NCBI GenBank assembly: GCA_030544235.1
Contig: CM060475.1
Location: 2,069,920 to 2,133,919, forward strand
Reading direction: 5' to 3'
Source of the DNA: Lepturacanthus savala
Taxonomy: Eukaryota > Chordata > Actinopteri > Scombriformes > Trichiuridae
DNA length: 64,000 nucleotides
The notes under the pieces were generated by a model. That model was not told the DNA's origin and did no database searches. It saw only the letters and a list, made by a program, of their open reading frames with translations. Below, one piece after another: positions 25,076 to 35,103 of this stretch (within the stretch, counting starts at the first letter, position 1; every line of letters starts with the position of its first letter). A program made the translations under genes and the position numbers.

Positions 25076-27960
25076 TTCAGGCTCCGCTGCAAAATCGTAT
25101 TTTACCATTTTAATAGTCGCGTTTTGGGGTAGTATTATTAAGATTAATTTATTGAGTCATTACTCGTCTTTCGTATCACGTATCAGTTTATGTAATTAAT
25201 ATTTTTTAGAATAGTTGTCTTGGTTATCTTGTCCGTTATCTTCTTATTTTGTGTTTCTATGTTAGTTGATTTCTTTCTGGCAGTGATGTGTAACGTACCT
25301 GAACGCCACACATGAGTAAAAGTACAAGCATCTTACCTACTTAAATAACTTTGGTAGAAGTTAAAGTCACCTATTTGAATATTATTTAAATAATAGTCTT
25401 AAAGTATCTGATATTGTATGCTTGTACTTCGGTATTAAAACATAATTTGATGATAATAAATGCCCTTACCTATAGAAAGAAAAAGTACAAGCAATAAAAA
25501 AGCAAGAATAATAATTTAGTGAGTTATGGAGTTTATTCTCTGTTTATGTATCCACATCATACCTGTGTAAACTGAATATTGAACCAAATTCTGTATTAAT
25601 TGTGACATCACAAGTCACTTGAATAACATTTCCATTTTTTTGTCCATTTTTCCATCTAAATATTCTCATAAATTAATGTTAAGAGAATTAAACATTTATA
25701 AATGCATCATGTCAACTGAAATCTCCATTATACGATACTTACTAAGCACCTGAAGGCAGCAGCGGTTCCCATTGTTTGGGTCGTGCTTCTATACAGCTGT
25801 ATCAGCAAAACAGTATTGATTGATGCCTTTAACCTTTTTGTTTTGGAGAAAAAAAATGTAAAATTACAAGTTGCAATTAAAATGATCTATAGTGGCTATT
25901 TGAATAAAGTCTTGCCTATACCTGCCTTACATCTGAACGAGGTAGAATACAGTGCTTTTTATTTTTTTTTTCATCAAAAGGTCCAGGCGGACTTCCAAAA
26001 TGGACATTTTTGTAAACACGAGGTCTTCATGTTTACAGCGAAAACCACAAGAAATGGACAGAGGGACAACTGGCAGATGTTGTCCTTGCAGAGTTAATGA
26101 GGTTAACTATGCTCCATGTGTAAGCATTTTACTTGTTTATGTGCCAGTTAATATTTAACATGTTATACCTTTATCTAACATCCACCCCCTAAGCACATAA
26201 ATCATGAAATTCAGGCGGCACTGATTTCAGAATAAAATGCACTGCATCTTAGAACAGATATACTCTATATTCTATATTTAAATAACTTCTGATGGATGTT
26301 ATAACATGCACATCATCACTGACAATATTTGCAAAACAAGTCCTGACACAAAGATGGAGTTGAACCACCTCCTTATATAGGACCAGCATGTTTTGCCTGT
26401 TGCCTGGTACTAAGCCAGCAGCTAGAGCAGTGCTTCTCAACCCATGATCATTTTCATGAAATGTATCGAGAAATGAGAAACCCTGGGCTATAGGCTCTAA
26501 ATAATATTAATAATACTCCTCTTCATTCAATATATAATCACATAAAAAGCCACGTTGGGTTTGGTACGGCTGCCTTCTGGCGACAGAGCTACCTGTGATA
26601 TAATCGATATGCTTCTGCAAAGTGAAAGACAAGAAAAAGTCAAGGCGTTGAGACATGCCTGTCAGAACGCCTCCAACATGTGAGCATCATTGCTATTCAT
26701 GAACAGGTCACATGCACCTGTAGCCTACGGGAGGGCAAGCTATGGGAAAGTTCCACTCTGAAGTCTGATTGCAAAGGTTGCGTAATGTTGAACCTGCAGA
26801 AAGTCAACAGAGGAACGGAAGCCGCACTTTCTGTAAACGATCGGTCTGAATGTAAAGACTGCTCCTGAAAAGCTGCAGTCATGGATTATATATTTAAGGT
26901 GTGGACAGAACACCTGCAACACCTGATAATACATATATGGTAATGTGTCCATTGACCAATCACAGTGGACTGGAGTAGTAACAGTGCTATGGGAGTGATC
27001 CCATAGAAGAAAACAAAAACACCACAAAGTCCAATGACCTCATTATAAACTCAGTAGTGACTCTGTCCTTATATAAACCTTCATTTTCTGACCCTATTTT
27101 TGTAACCAAAGGGAGGGGGCTGTTTATAAAAAGGTTTAGACAAAAAGAAAAAAGACAGCCCTCAGGTTATGTGTAATTTCCTGCGTCCTGTGGTGTCTAG
27201 TGCAGCCTGGATGTCATTTCAGGTTGCACTACATTATATTACAAAGTCAGCTCAGTTAATTAGTTTCATACGAGCACAAACCTAAAACCTGAAAATCCCA
27301 TTCTTAATCATCTTTGTGTGGGGTGTGTTTCTGTCGTCGGACCACGCTAGTGAGGGACCTGGCTAAAGCCTGGTTCTCTGGCACTGCTTACCCAGCTTTG
27401 CAGATGCGGATGGCTGTAAATGGACCGAATTCTTCAAACGTTTGCTCTTTACAAAGAGAAATAGCGCAGATCTTTTCCCTCAGGGGGAAAATTTATCACT
27501 GCCGACTCATGTGATCGTCCCTCAGTTGTGACACTATTTATGTTTTCTCCTAGCAACGTCTAACACATGAGCATCAGCAGAGGCCTTATTACTGAAACAG
27601 AGGCATGGAATATAAGGCCCATTAATGATGTAATTTGTCAAAGAGGGGAAATGCTAAGCATTAATCTACCATGAATCTATTTTAAGCATCGCAGACTCAC
27701 CACCTGTGGATTTAACAAGTTTGTTAAACTTCAAAAAATGAAAGCCGTGTTTAGCTTGAATAACGTGATTATGTGGCTTATAATAGATTCTGTTTGTGAA
27801 ATGGAGTTTGAAATCTCTGAAACTGCTCCTGCATCAGGGCTGTTTCTTTAATCTGTATGCTCAGTGAGTTTCAACCACAGATTGTTTGCACTGCAGAGCT
27901 CAGGATGGGAACACCCTGCTACCACAGACTGTGGATCTGGTCTCCCAGATCCACATATTT
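25076..27960. other. Intergenic region between tsc22d1 and the tRNA cluster
   Basis: AT-rich sequence with no supportable exon. It contains a repeat fragment at about 25281-25440 and a short 'agtgcttctcaaccc' motif near 26430 that resembles the end of a hAT-type element. Nothing else is identified. Confidence 0.5.
25281..25440 (+). repeat. Interspersed repeat fragment (possible hAT-type MITE)
   Basis: It starts GCAGTGATGTGTAACGTACC and continues with 'agtaaaagtacaagcat', 'actttggtagaagttaaagtcacc' and 'aaagtatctgatatt', a set of phrases found in a common fish repeat. Family assignment is tentative. Confidence 0.4.
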
Positions 27961-28014
27961 GCCCCATGTGAGGCTTGAACTCACGTCCCTTCAATAATAA
28001 GACTATCTCCATGC
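27960..28014 (-). pseudogene. tRNA-Met-like relic
   Basis: On the minus strand the segment resembles the 3' half of elongator tRNA-Met: a T-arm (GTGAGTTCAAGCCTCAC) and acceptor-like GGGGC end are preserved. The anticodon region reads CTTATTA rather than CTCATAA, and the 5' half is lost. Confidence 0.4.
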
Positions 28015-28299
28015 CTGTGATATAAACGAGACTGATGTTTATGCACCTATGCTTCTGCCGCTTGTTTGTTTCACTACTTGCCCTTCATTTCCCTTTCCCT
28101 TTCCCGGGTTTGTATACACCCTAATCTGAGAAAGCAGGAAGATCTAAGAAAAAAAAATACTTGAAAAACTCCAGAAGATCCAAATAAACAAAGAAGACTT
28201 TGTATATTTTATAGGTGTTGGATCATGACCAGAGTCGTTAATTCAACACAAGAAAAGGAGATGACGTCATTGGCCGTGTGGTCTGGTTTCAACATTTCC

Positions 28300-28367
28300 A
28301 GCCCTGTGTGATGTTCAAACTCATTATCTTCAGATGAGACTGATGTGCTGCCAAGTGCTAACAAGGC
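28300..28367 (-). pseudogene. tRNA-Met pseudogene
   Basis: Minus-strand similarity to elongator tRNA-Met runs nearly the whole length, including a GCCTTGTTAGC-type 5' end and a CATCAGTCTCAT anticodon 5' half. The anticodon loop has lost bases (CTCATCTG instead of CTCATAATCTG), and the T-arm is mutated. It is not expected to be functional. Confidence 0.55.
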
Positions 28368-28984
28368 TGCCAAAAATCAAATCTCCAGAGGGAATCAACT
28401 GGTTGTCACTTTGACTTAATGCACAATATGTGATTTTTTTTTAATGACTTGCATTAACATCATATGGCATGGATTCCCTTGATTGTAGCTCATTGTCTCA
28501 TTCACACTTCAGCAAACAGACATCATTACATTACTATAATATATGGTGCAGGGTTAGAATGGGACTTTGAGGATTGTCCATTTGCCTGCACCAAAGATGT
28601 GTGTAAGGCCAACATTCACTCACTTTTAATTTACTTACCTGCTCCTTTAAGGAAATATCGTTAGCTTCCCTTGGGCAGGGCTGAGGTTGATTTTCCTGTT
28701 TACAGCCCCTGCACACCTATCTGAAAGGGGAATCCAGTGCAGTACAAATTAACCTGGACTTTATGACAGTTTTACAGATTACATCCAAACTTGCATTGGA
28801 AAAAGCTGCTCTTTGCAAACAAATGATGTGCATTGGTTACTCTGCAAACTGCCCGTCTTGTGCAGGGTTGTGCAGGAATGCAGGACATCTAGTTATAGAT
28901 TTCTGGTCAAATGGCACCAAACCATTAAAGACCATAACGACACTAGCGTAAATCTCCAGGTGGGTTGTCATTTATAAAGTGTGC

Positions 28985-29045
28985 TGCATTGGCCAGGAAT
29001 CAAACTGGCCAGCAGGCAAGAATTCTACTACTGAACCATCGATGC
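28985..29045 (-). pseudogene. tRNA-Gly pseudogene, truncated (copy 1)
   Basis: A 61-nt version of the tRNA-Gly sequence seen downstream. About 10 nt are missing across the 3' half of the anticodon arm and the variable region, and there are extra substitutions in the acceptor stem, D arm and T loop. It is the most diverged copy in the array. Confidence 0.7.
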
Positions 29046-29314
29046 TCACATGCATTAGTTGTTATCCCACTCCAGTGTTGGACCATTTCCCCCTGATTCC
29101 TTCCCAGAAAGCAGATAAAACATATGCTACTTCAAGGCCACTGTAAGTGACGGATGGCTGTCTACAACCTAGCCAAACACAGTTAGGATGGACCACAAAC
29201 CATCCAACATCATAACATGACTGCCGGTCCACCCAAAACATCTTCATACTGCATATATCCCTTCCAGAAAGAGGCCTATTGCAAGCCTCACGCACATTTC
29301 AAGGTGGATTGTGT

Positions 29315-29385
29315 TGCATTGGCTGGGAATCGAACCCAGATCTCCCACGTGGGAGGTGAGAATTCTACCATTGAACCACCAATGC
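29315..29385 (-). tRNA. tRNA-Gly(CCC), copy 2
   Basis: This 71-nt minus-strand gene folds as a full cloverleaf: acceptor GCATTGG/CCAATGC, anticodon stem CTCAC/GTGGG around loop CTCCCAC (anticodon CCC), T stem CTGGG/CCCAG with loop TTCGATT and discriminator A. It lacks an intron and encoded CCA, as usual. The B box is intact. No run of four T follows closely on the minus strand. Confidence 0.88.
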
Positions 29386-29516
29386 TCACATCAATCAGCA
29401 GTTATCTATCTCTAGTGTTGAACCATCTTCCCTTCGCTCCTTCCAGAAAGGAGATGTACAGAACTATTGCAAGTCTCATGCACATTTCAAGGTGGACTGT
29501 GATTCATAAAGCTAGC

Positions 29517-29587
29517 TGCATTGGCCGGGAATCGAACCCGGATCTCACACGTGGGAGGCGAGAATTCTACCATTGAACCACCAATGC
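29517..29587 (-). tRNA. tRNA-Gly(CCC), copy 3
   Basis: 71 nt, identical in sequence to copy 5. Acceptor, D and T arms are intact and the anticodon is CCC. The anticodon stem CTCGC/GTGTG has one T-T mismatch and one G-T wobble, so activity is less certain than for copies 2, 4 and 6. Confidence 0.8.
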
Positions 29588-29791
29588 TTATGTGCTCATA
29601 TGTTTATCCATCTTGGACTGTTTTCTCTTGGCTCCTTCCAACATTGTTTAAAATGCATGCATCACAGAAAGTCTGTTGACGATCTATCCAATGACTGTCA
29701 GCATGGACCACAAGAGATGGAACATAACAACATGCCTGCTGGTCCAGGTGAAACATCTCACTGTACATAATTACATGCAGAATAGAACACC

Positions 29792-29850
29792 TGCCCTGTG
29801 TGAGGTTCAAACTGATGACCTGTTGATAATGAGACTGATGCACTGCCAGT
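29792..29850 (-). pseudogene. tRNA-Met-like relic
   Basis: The minus strand retains a recognisable tRNA-Met 3' half (CATCAGTCTCATTATC, then CAGTTTGAACCTCACACAGGGC). The anticodon loop and T-loop are altered and the 5' acceptor and D arm are gone. Confidence 0.5.
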
Positions 29851-30068
29851 GGTTTTGGTGGTGTCCATAAATTCTGAAGGTAGGTAGGTAGGTACTAAAG
29901 CCCACAGACACCCTCCTCAAAGCAGAGAGAGCTCTGACAGACCTGTTCCTCAGGTTCTTGTCATGTCAACTTAGTAATTGTAGGGATACGAGACATCTGG
30001 TCAAATACTCACTTAATACAACCATCAATCAACACAAATCTCATGCCCACAGTGATTTATAAAGCTTG

Positions 30069-30139
30069 TTGCATTGACCGGGAATCGAACCCGGATCTCT
30101 CGCATGGGAGGCGAGAATTCTACCATTGAACCATCAATG
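30069..30139 (-). tRNA. tRNA-Gly(CCC), copy 4, with compensated acceptor pair
   Basis: 71 nt. The last acceptor pair is A-T (GCATTGA/TCAATGC) instead of the G-C of the other copies, a paired change that preserves the stem. The anticodon stem CTCGC/GCGAG is perfectly paired around CTCCCAT (anticodon CCC; position 38 is T instead of A). T arm CCGGG/CCCGG is intact. Confidence 0.85.
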
Positions 30140-30277
30140 CTCACATATATGTGCATTTATCTATCTCTAGTGTGGGACCATTTCCAGAGATTTCTGGTGA
30201 AATAATGTCCACAAACATTAAAGATTAGACTGAGTCTCATGGAGTTTCCAAAGTGGACATTGATTTATGAAGCTCCT

Positions 30278-30348
30278 TGCATTGGCCGGGAATCGAACCC
30301 GGATCTCACACGTGGGAGGCGAGAATTCTACCATTGAACCACCAATGC
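30278..30348 (-). tRNA. tRNA-Gly(CCC), copy 5
   Basis: 71 nt, identical to copy 3, including the T-T mismatch in the anticodon stem. It lies only about 140 nt from copy 4, with similar flanks, indicating a recent local duplication or gene conversion. Confidence 0.8.
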
Positions 30349-30678
30349 TTACATAAACAGATGTTTATCCATCTTGGACCGTTTTCCTTTGGCTCCTTCC
30401 ACCAATTGTTTCCAGAAAACAGATAAATAATGTTTCTTCAAGGAAACTCTGACTGGCAGATGGCTGCACCACAGAAAGTCACAAAGACTGTCAGCATGGA
30501 CCACAAGAGATGGAACATAACAAAGAGAGCTCACTGCTTCTGACTGACCTGTTTCTCAGGTTCTTGGTTGAACGTCAACTCAACCAGGAAGTGCAAGAGC
30601 CTCTCAAGGAAACTTTGCAAGGATACAGGAGACAATTTATAACCATTAAACACAGACAATGTGATTTATAAAGGTTGA

Positions 30679-30749
30679 TGCACTGGCCGGGAATCGAACC
30701 CGGATCTCCCACGTGGGAGGTGAGAATTCTACCATTGAACCACCAATGC
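30679..30749 (-). tRNA. tRNA-Gly(CCC), copy 6
   Basis: 71 nt, anticodon CCC, anticodon stem CTCAC/GTGGG fully paired as in copy 2. The acceptor GCATTGG/CCAGTGC has a single T-G wobble. T arm CCGGG/CCCGG is intact. Confidence 0.85.
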
Positions 30750-30798
30750 TACCATGCACCAACAACAATCCATCACCAGCCGAAGCGGAACAAAACAC

Positions 30799-30860
30799 CT
30801 GGCCTTTGTGAGGTTCAAACTGATGACCTTTAGATTATGAGACTGATGCATTGCCACTGG
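30799..30860 (-). pseudogene. tRNA-Met-like relic
   Basis: The minus strand carries the best preserved Met anticodon arm in the array (CATCAGTCTCATAATCTAAAGG, anticodon CAT), followed by CAGTTTGAACCTCAC. The T loop is mutated and the 5' half is missing. Confidence 0.5.
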
Positions 30861-31070
30861 TTTTGGTGAATGTTCAGCACCTTAGAAGAGAGCACTAAAG
30901 ACTTGTGAGGTCCTCTACTACCAGACAGATGGATAGTGTCAACTCAACCAGGAGCCTCTCAAGAGAGGCTTCCAGGAACTCCAGGACATGTGGTGAAAAA
31001 CCCACAACAACCATTGAAGACGAGAAGCTTCATGCACATTTCAAAGTGGACTGTGATTAGCGAAGCTTGT

Positions 31071-31130
31071 TGCATTGGCCAGGAATCAAACCCGTGGGAG
31101 GCGAGAATTCTACCATTGAACTACCAATGC
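31071..31130 (-). pseudogene. tRNA-Gly pseudogene, truncated (copy 7)
   Basis: 60 nt. The 5' half through the CCC anticodon loop matches the good copies, but 11 nt covering the 3' anticodon stem, variable region and start of the T stem are deleted. The T loop has also changed (TTTGATT). Confidence 0.8.
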
Positions 31131-31329
31131 TTCCAAAGATCAACACTTATCCGTCTTGGACCATTTTCCCTTGGCTCCTTCCACCAATACTGTAACAGAA
31201 AGCAAACATATGCTTCTTCAAGGCCACCGTAACTGGCAGATGGCTGCATCACAGATGTGAACGTAAGAACAAGCCTGCTGGTCCATCCGACACATCTCAC
31301 TGAACATGACTCCAAGCAGAACAAAATAC

Positions 31330-31382
31330 CTTTTGAGGTTCAAACTGATGACCTTTAGATTATGAGACTGACACACTCCTGG
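31330..31382 (-). pseudogene. tRNA-Met-like relic
   Basis: The minus strand shows GTCAGTCTCATAATCTAAAGG and CAGTTTGAACCTCA, a shortened Met anticodon arm and T arm without either acceptor strand. Confidence 0.45.
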
Positions 31383-31478
31383 TGGTTTTGGTGGTGTCCA
31401 TAACATGTCAACTCAACCAGGACCAGGACATCAACCATTAAACACAATTGCAGACAGTTTGTGATTTATAAAGCACGT

Positions 31479-31549
31479 TGCATTGGCCGGGAATCGAACC
31501 CGGACCTCCCGCGTGGCAGGCGAGAATTCTACCATTGAACCACCAATGC
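31479..31549 (-). tRNA. tRNA-Gly(GCC), copy 8
   Basis: 71 nt. The anticodon loop is CTGCCAC, giving anticodon GCC, unlike the CCC of the other intact copies. All stems pair: acceptor GCATTGG/CCAATGC, anticodon CTCGC/GCGGG (one T-G wobble), T stem CCGGG/CCCGG. It is very close to the standard vertebrate tRNA-Gly(GCC), and is the copy nearest nufip1. Confidence 0.92.
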
Positions 31550-31783
31550 TTACATTTGGCTGGTATTGACCCACTGCACTACTGGACCATTTACCCCTGG
31601 AAATAACCACCTCAAATATCATCATACCTCACTCTACATGACTGATCATTGGTTATATATTTTTTATTTTATTGGTAAATAATAATAATATTGGTTTTCG
31701 ATAATAAAGGACATTTATAAAAAGCTGCCAGGTCTCATCAGCTAAACAGGGTCTGGCCTGGCTGGCTGCTATTATCTCTCTAA

Positions 31784-31799
31784 CCAGCAGAGAGCGCTG
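31784..31799 (+). promoter_or_regulatory. CTCF-type motif between the tRNA cluster and nufip1
   Basis: CCAGCAGAGAGCGCTG resembles the CTCF core CCAGCAGRGGGCGCTG with one change. A boundary role at the edge of a tRNA cluster would be plausible but is inferred. Confidence 0.3.
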
Positions 31800-32138
31800 T
31801 TGAATCAGGGATGAAGCAGCATGTTGGTGCCAACTGGACAGTAGAAATAACTGCTCCATATATACTATTGCTGGCATGCATGCAATAAATAGACAAAAAA
31901 TTGAGGGATGCACTGATAAAATGATACCAATGAGAAAATATATGCAGATGCCAATACTCTTAGTATGTTAGGCATCCTTACCAAGGACTAGGATTCTAAT
32001 TTCAGCTAATTTAAATGATGACAATGCAGCTGCAGCTACAAAACAGCCTATTTTATGTCTATTAGACTTGCTGCAAGTAAACGTTTCCTTTGAACTCGAA
32101 CAATTCCAGTACAAATACACTGATCAGACTTGGTGAGA

Positions 32139-32144
32139 TTTATT
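32139..32144 (-). terminator. Candidate poly(A) signal of nufip1
   Basis: AATAAA on the minus strand about 170 nt beyond the nufip1 stop codon. Confidence 0.45.
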
Positions 32145-32312
32145 TTTACAAGAAAAAAATGATTCTTTCTTCAGTACATGTCTTATGTTACAAAAATAGA
32201 ACTGGATATTATTAGTACGACTAAAATTAAAAGAAAAAAAAAAAGAAAAAGAAGAATCTCAGTTTTATGTTTTCGGAAGAAAATAAGAAAATCCGCATTG
32301 GTAACCTGCAGG

Positions 32313-35103
32313 TTAAACAACAGCACCGGGGCTCTCCCATATTTCATCATCATAAATATCAGAGGTAGACGTGATTTTCTCAGTGGAAGTCAAATCGGGG
32401 CCGGGGAAGTCTCTGGAAGTTGTTTCTTCAGAATTGTCTGCTCCTGCATTTTGAGCAGAGTCACCAGGAGGATCCACGGACGGTTCCGAGCCAACAGGCT
32501 CACTCAGTGAACCCTGGTGCTGACAGACCTGTGGCGACCACTCATTGGCTCCATCACCTGTGGACGCAGAAGCTTTACTTGGTCCTAAATCCCCCTGATT
32601 GCTCCCGTGACTTGCAGCATCTTCTTCTACTGAACCTCTCATGACCTGGACTCCCTCTGATGTATTTTCCTGGCTCGCCTCATGCTCTACAGCTGCAACA
32701 GCCGACACAGCCTTGATCCCCTCCTGATTCTGAGATCCGGTCTCCAACCCGAAGAAGTTGTTTCGGACGACATAGCGCACACACTGCAGCAGAATGTTCC
32801 TCTCGTGGCGGATATCTGGGGCCAGTAACTAAACAGAACAGAAGAAAATGGATTATCAGGACCTACTGATCCTAAATAAGACTTTTGATTGTGATTGTTT
32901 ACCATCTCCAGTAGAGTTGCACGCCGTGTCTGCGGTGCATCTCCTCTAGCGCCCCTTCCTCTCCTGCCTCCTCTTCTTCTGTTGTGAGGAGTATGATAGG
33001 CAGAGCCAGGCTGGGGGGGGTAATAGGTCTTTGCATCATGGACGGAGGTTTCTGGGCTCCTGAGGGGTTCTCTGTCCTGGGACGCCGGCGGTATCCTGTT
33101 CAGCATCGCCTGGTTTTCTTGCACCAGTTCTTTGGCTCTCTGAATAGGGGCGGCTGAAACAAGAACAATGCACAGATTAATCCAAGCTATGCAGTTGCAG
33201 TTTAGATGCAACAGAGAAAATCACACATGCATTGTCCAATTAACCTCCGATTAAGGCCAGCCAAAGTCCAAGTGCCTTATCTAGGTGCCTTGGGGAACTC
33301 CGGTCTTAATTGGGGTAATATCTGGAGAGAAACACGGCTAATTGGAAATAAATAAATGATAGAGGTAAACTCACTCTCTGGTTCATCGTCACTTTCACTC
33401 ATGGAGCCGTAGCTAGCCATCAGGCAGCCCAGGGCTGAGCTCAGCTGCTTCGGGGCCACGACCAGGGCGTCAGTCCTGGTCTCAGCGGCTGCATCGTCCC
33501 TGTCAGAGTCTGTAGCGAGCGAGACAAGTACAGACGATGTTGAAATTGTCCTGGATGTCACCGGAGCCCAAAATAATGATGATAAAAAGTGACGGTGACA
33601 TATGTGCACGGTTCTGGTCGGAGGAGGCGCTCACCGTGGTCACTGCTGGCCAGAGCTCCCAGGGGATCAATGTCCCTGCAGGGCTTGGGGGGGTGTGGAG
33701 GTCTCTCTGCTTCACAGTTGTCCGACGGGTACTGGCCTCCCGGATGACCCCCCCGGTAACCTCGGTGACCCCACCCACGACCTCGACCCCTTCTCCGACC
33801 TCTCATTCGTCTGTCCAAGCGTAAAACAACGATTTCTAGTCGCAATAATATCAGGAGGTTACACATTTAAATAGGGTTTGTAATTTCACCCAAACTGAGC
33901 GGTCTCCAGGACGGCTCCCGTCTCCTCCCGCAACTCCATCACCTTTTTCTTCTTCTCGATATTTTGAAGTGTTGGATAATTCCTGGAAAGAAAGAAATAC
34001 ATATAAAGTTCTGTTGAACTGTTTTATACGTGCATGCGCTAATTAAGTCTTTCATCTATGAATTCTCTTTTAATCACTCGTCTACAGCGTGAATACTGAC
34101 TTGCGGCGCTCCTCTCTCCATTTCTGGATCTCATCCGGTGTGTCCAGCTTGATTCTTTTTGCTCCTGGCGTGTGGTTCTAGTCAGGAAAGGACACATTTG
34201 ACGTTAGTGAAGGAAAATATGAGCCATGTGAGGTGTTACACAGTGAGAGCTCTGACTTACATTTCTCCAGTGGAAGCTGACTATTTTTTCATGAGCCATG
34301 AAGTTGCAGTCAGGCACAGAACACTAAGAAAGAAAATCGATTTGAGACGGTGATTCTACCATTAAAAAGAAATAAAATAAAGCAAAATACGCTGTATCAA
34401 ATACATCAAATGACCTTGACATGTTGGGAAACATGTTCGTCGTACTTCTCCTGGTTTTTGAAGCCCCGGTCACAAGTGTCACAAAAATGGGAAAACTCAG
34501 GTTCTTTCTTGTTTTTCTGCTGTGGATTAAAGACAAATCAGTTCACATTTGATGATAAAGTCCTACCATGATCATCACTTCCTTGCTGATGTTCTGATAT
34601 ATTATCATATTACATATAATATATCATTACCTTCTTTCCATGGCTGCTGGGGGGTCCGTAATTCTGCCTCCCACCTCGATGTCCACGTTGATGCCAATCA
34701 TGACCAAAGTTTTGACCTGAGTAAAGTTTCACACATCAATGCATCAAACTAAATAATATGGGTATGATCAACCTTTTAATATTAGTATTAATTTATTAAT
34801 ATTAGTAATATTAATAGTTTGCATCTTACTTTTTTACTTAAAGTTGCACCACTCACCGTATGAATGTTTAGCTCCAAAGCCTCCTCGGCCGCATTGGAAG
34901 CCTGGCCCTGACCAGGTGTTCAAGCTTCCGGGTCCGCTGTAGTCCCAGCTGGGCTCGGGGGGCGGCTCGGTCCAGCTCCACATGCTGGGGTGGAAGCTGC
35001 TGGATCCGGACTGCTGCTGCTGAGGAGGAGGGTGGAAAGGCTGGAAGGAGTTCGGAGGAGGACAACCGAAGTTCGGCGGAGGATAAAGTCCCTGTTCGTT
35101 CAT
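32313..35103 (-). CDS. nufip1: Nuclear FMR1-interacting protein 1 (NUFIP1)
   Basis: Ten exons (minus): 35103-34857, 34716-34631, 34519-34415, 34323-34261, 34177-34101, 33982-33890, 33810-33635, 33509-33375, 33153-32903 and 32828-32313, giving 582 codons plus stop (human is about 495). The protein has a Pro/Gln-rich N-terminus, a C2H2 finger (FCDTCDRGFKNQEKYDEH...H), a second Cys/His segment (CSVPDCNF...H), then the conserved KLDTPDEIQKWREERRKNYP block that in this family binds SNU13/15.5K. An RG-rich stretch, a DPLGAL motif and the C-terminal LLAPDIRHERNILLQCVRYV block follow. NUFIP1 binds RNA and FMRP and, with ZNHIT3 and the R2TP complex, helps assemble box C/D snoRNPs in the nucleus. The start chosen is MNEQGLYPPP; an in-frame ATG 23 codons upstream (35172) is less family-like. 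It is divergent from nop58. Confidence 0.93.

Noticed and set aside
29217..29576. Plus-strand open frame through two tRNA-Gly copies
   Set aside because: The repeated peptide phrases are translations of the tRNA genes on the opposite strand, not a protein gene.
28985..31549. tRNA-Gly copies as parts of a tRNA-derived SINE
   Set aside because: Most copies keep full cloverleaf pairing, exact acceptor ends and one shared orientation in a single cluster. There are no poly(A) or simple-repeat tails or target-site duplications, so local tandem duplication fits better. The flanking Met relics could still be revisited.
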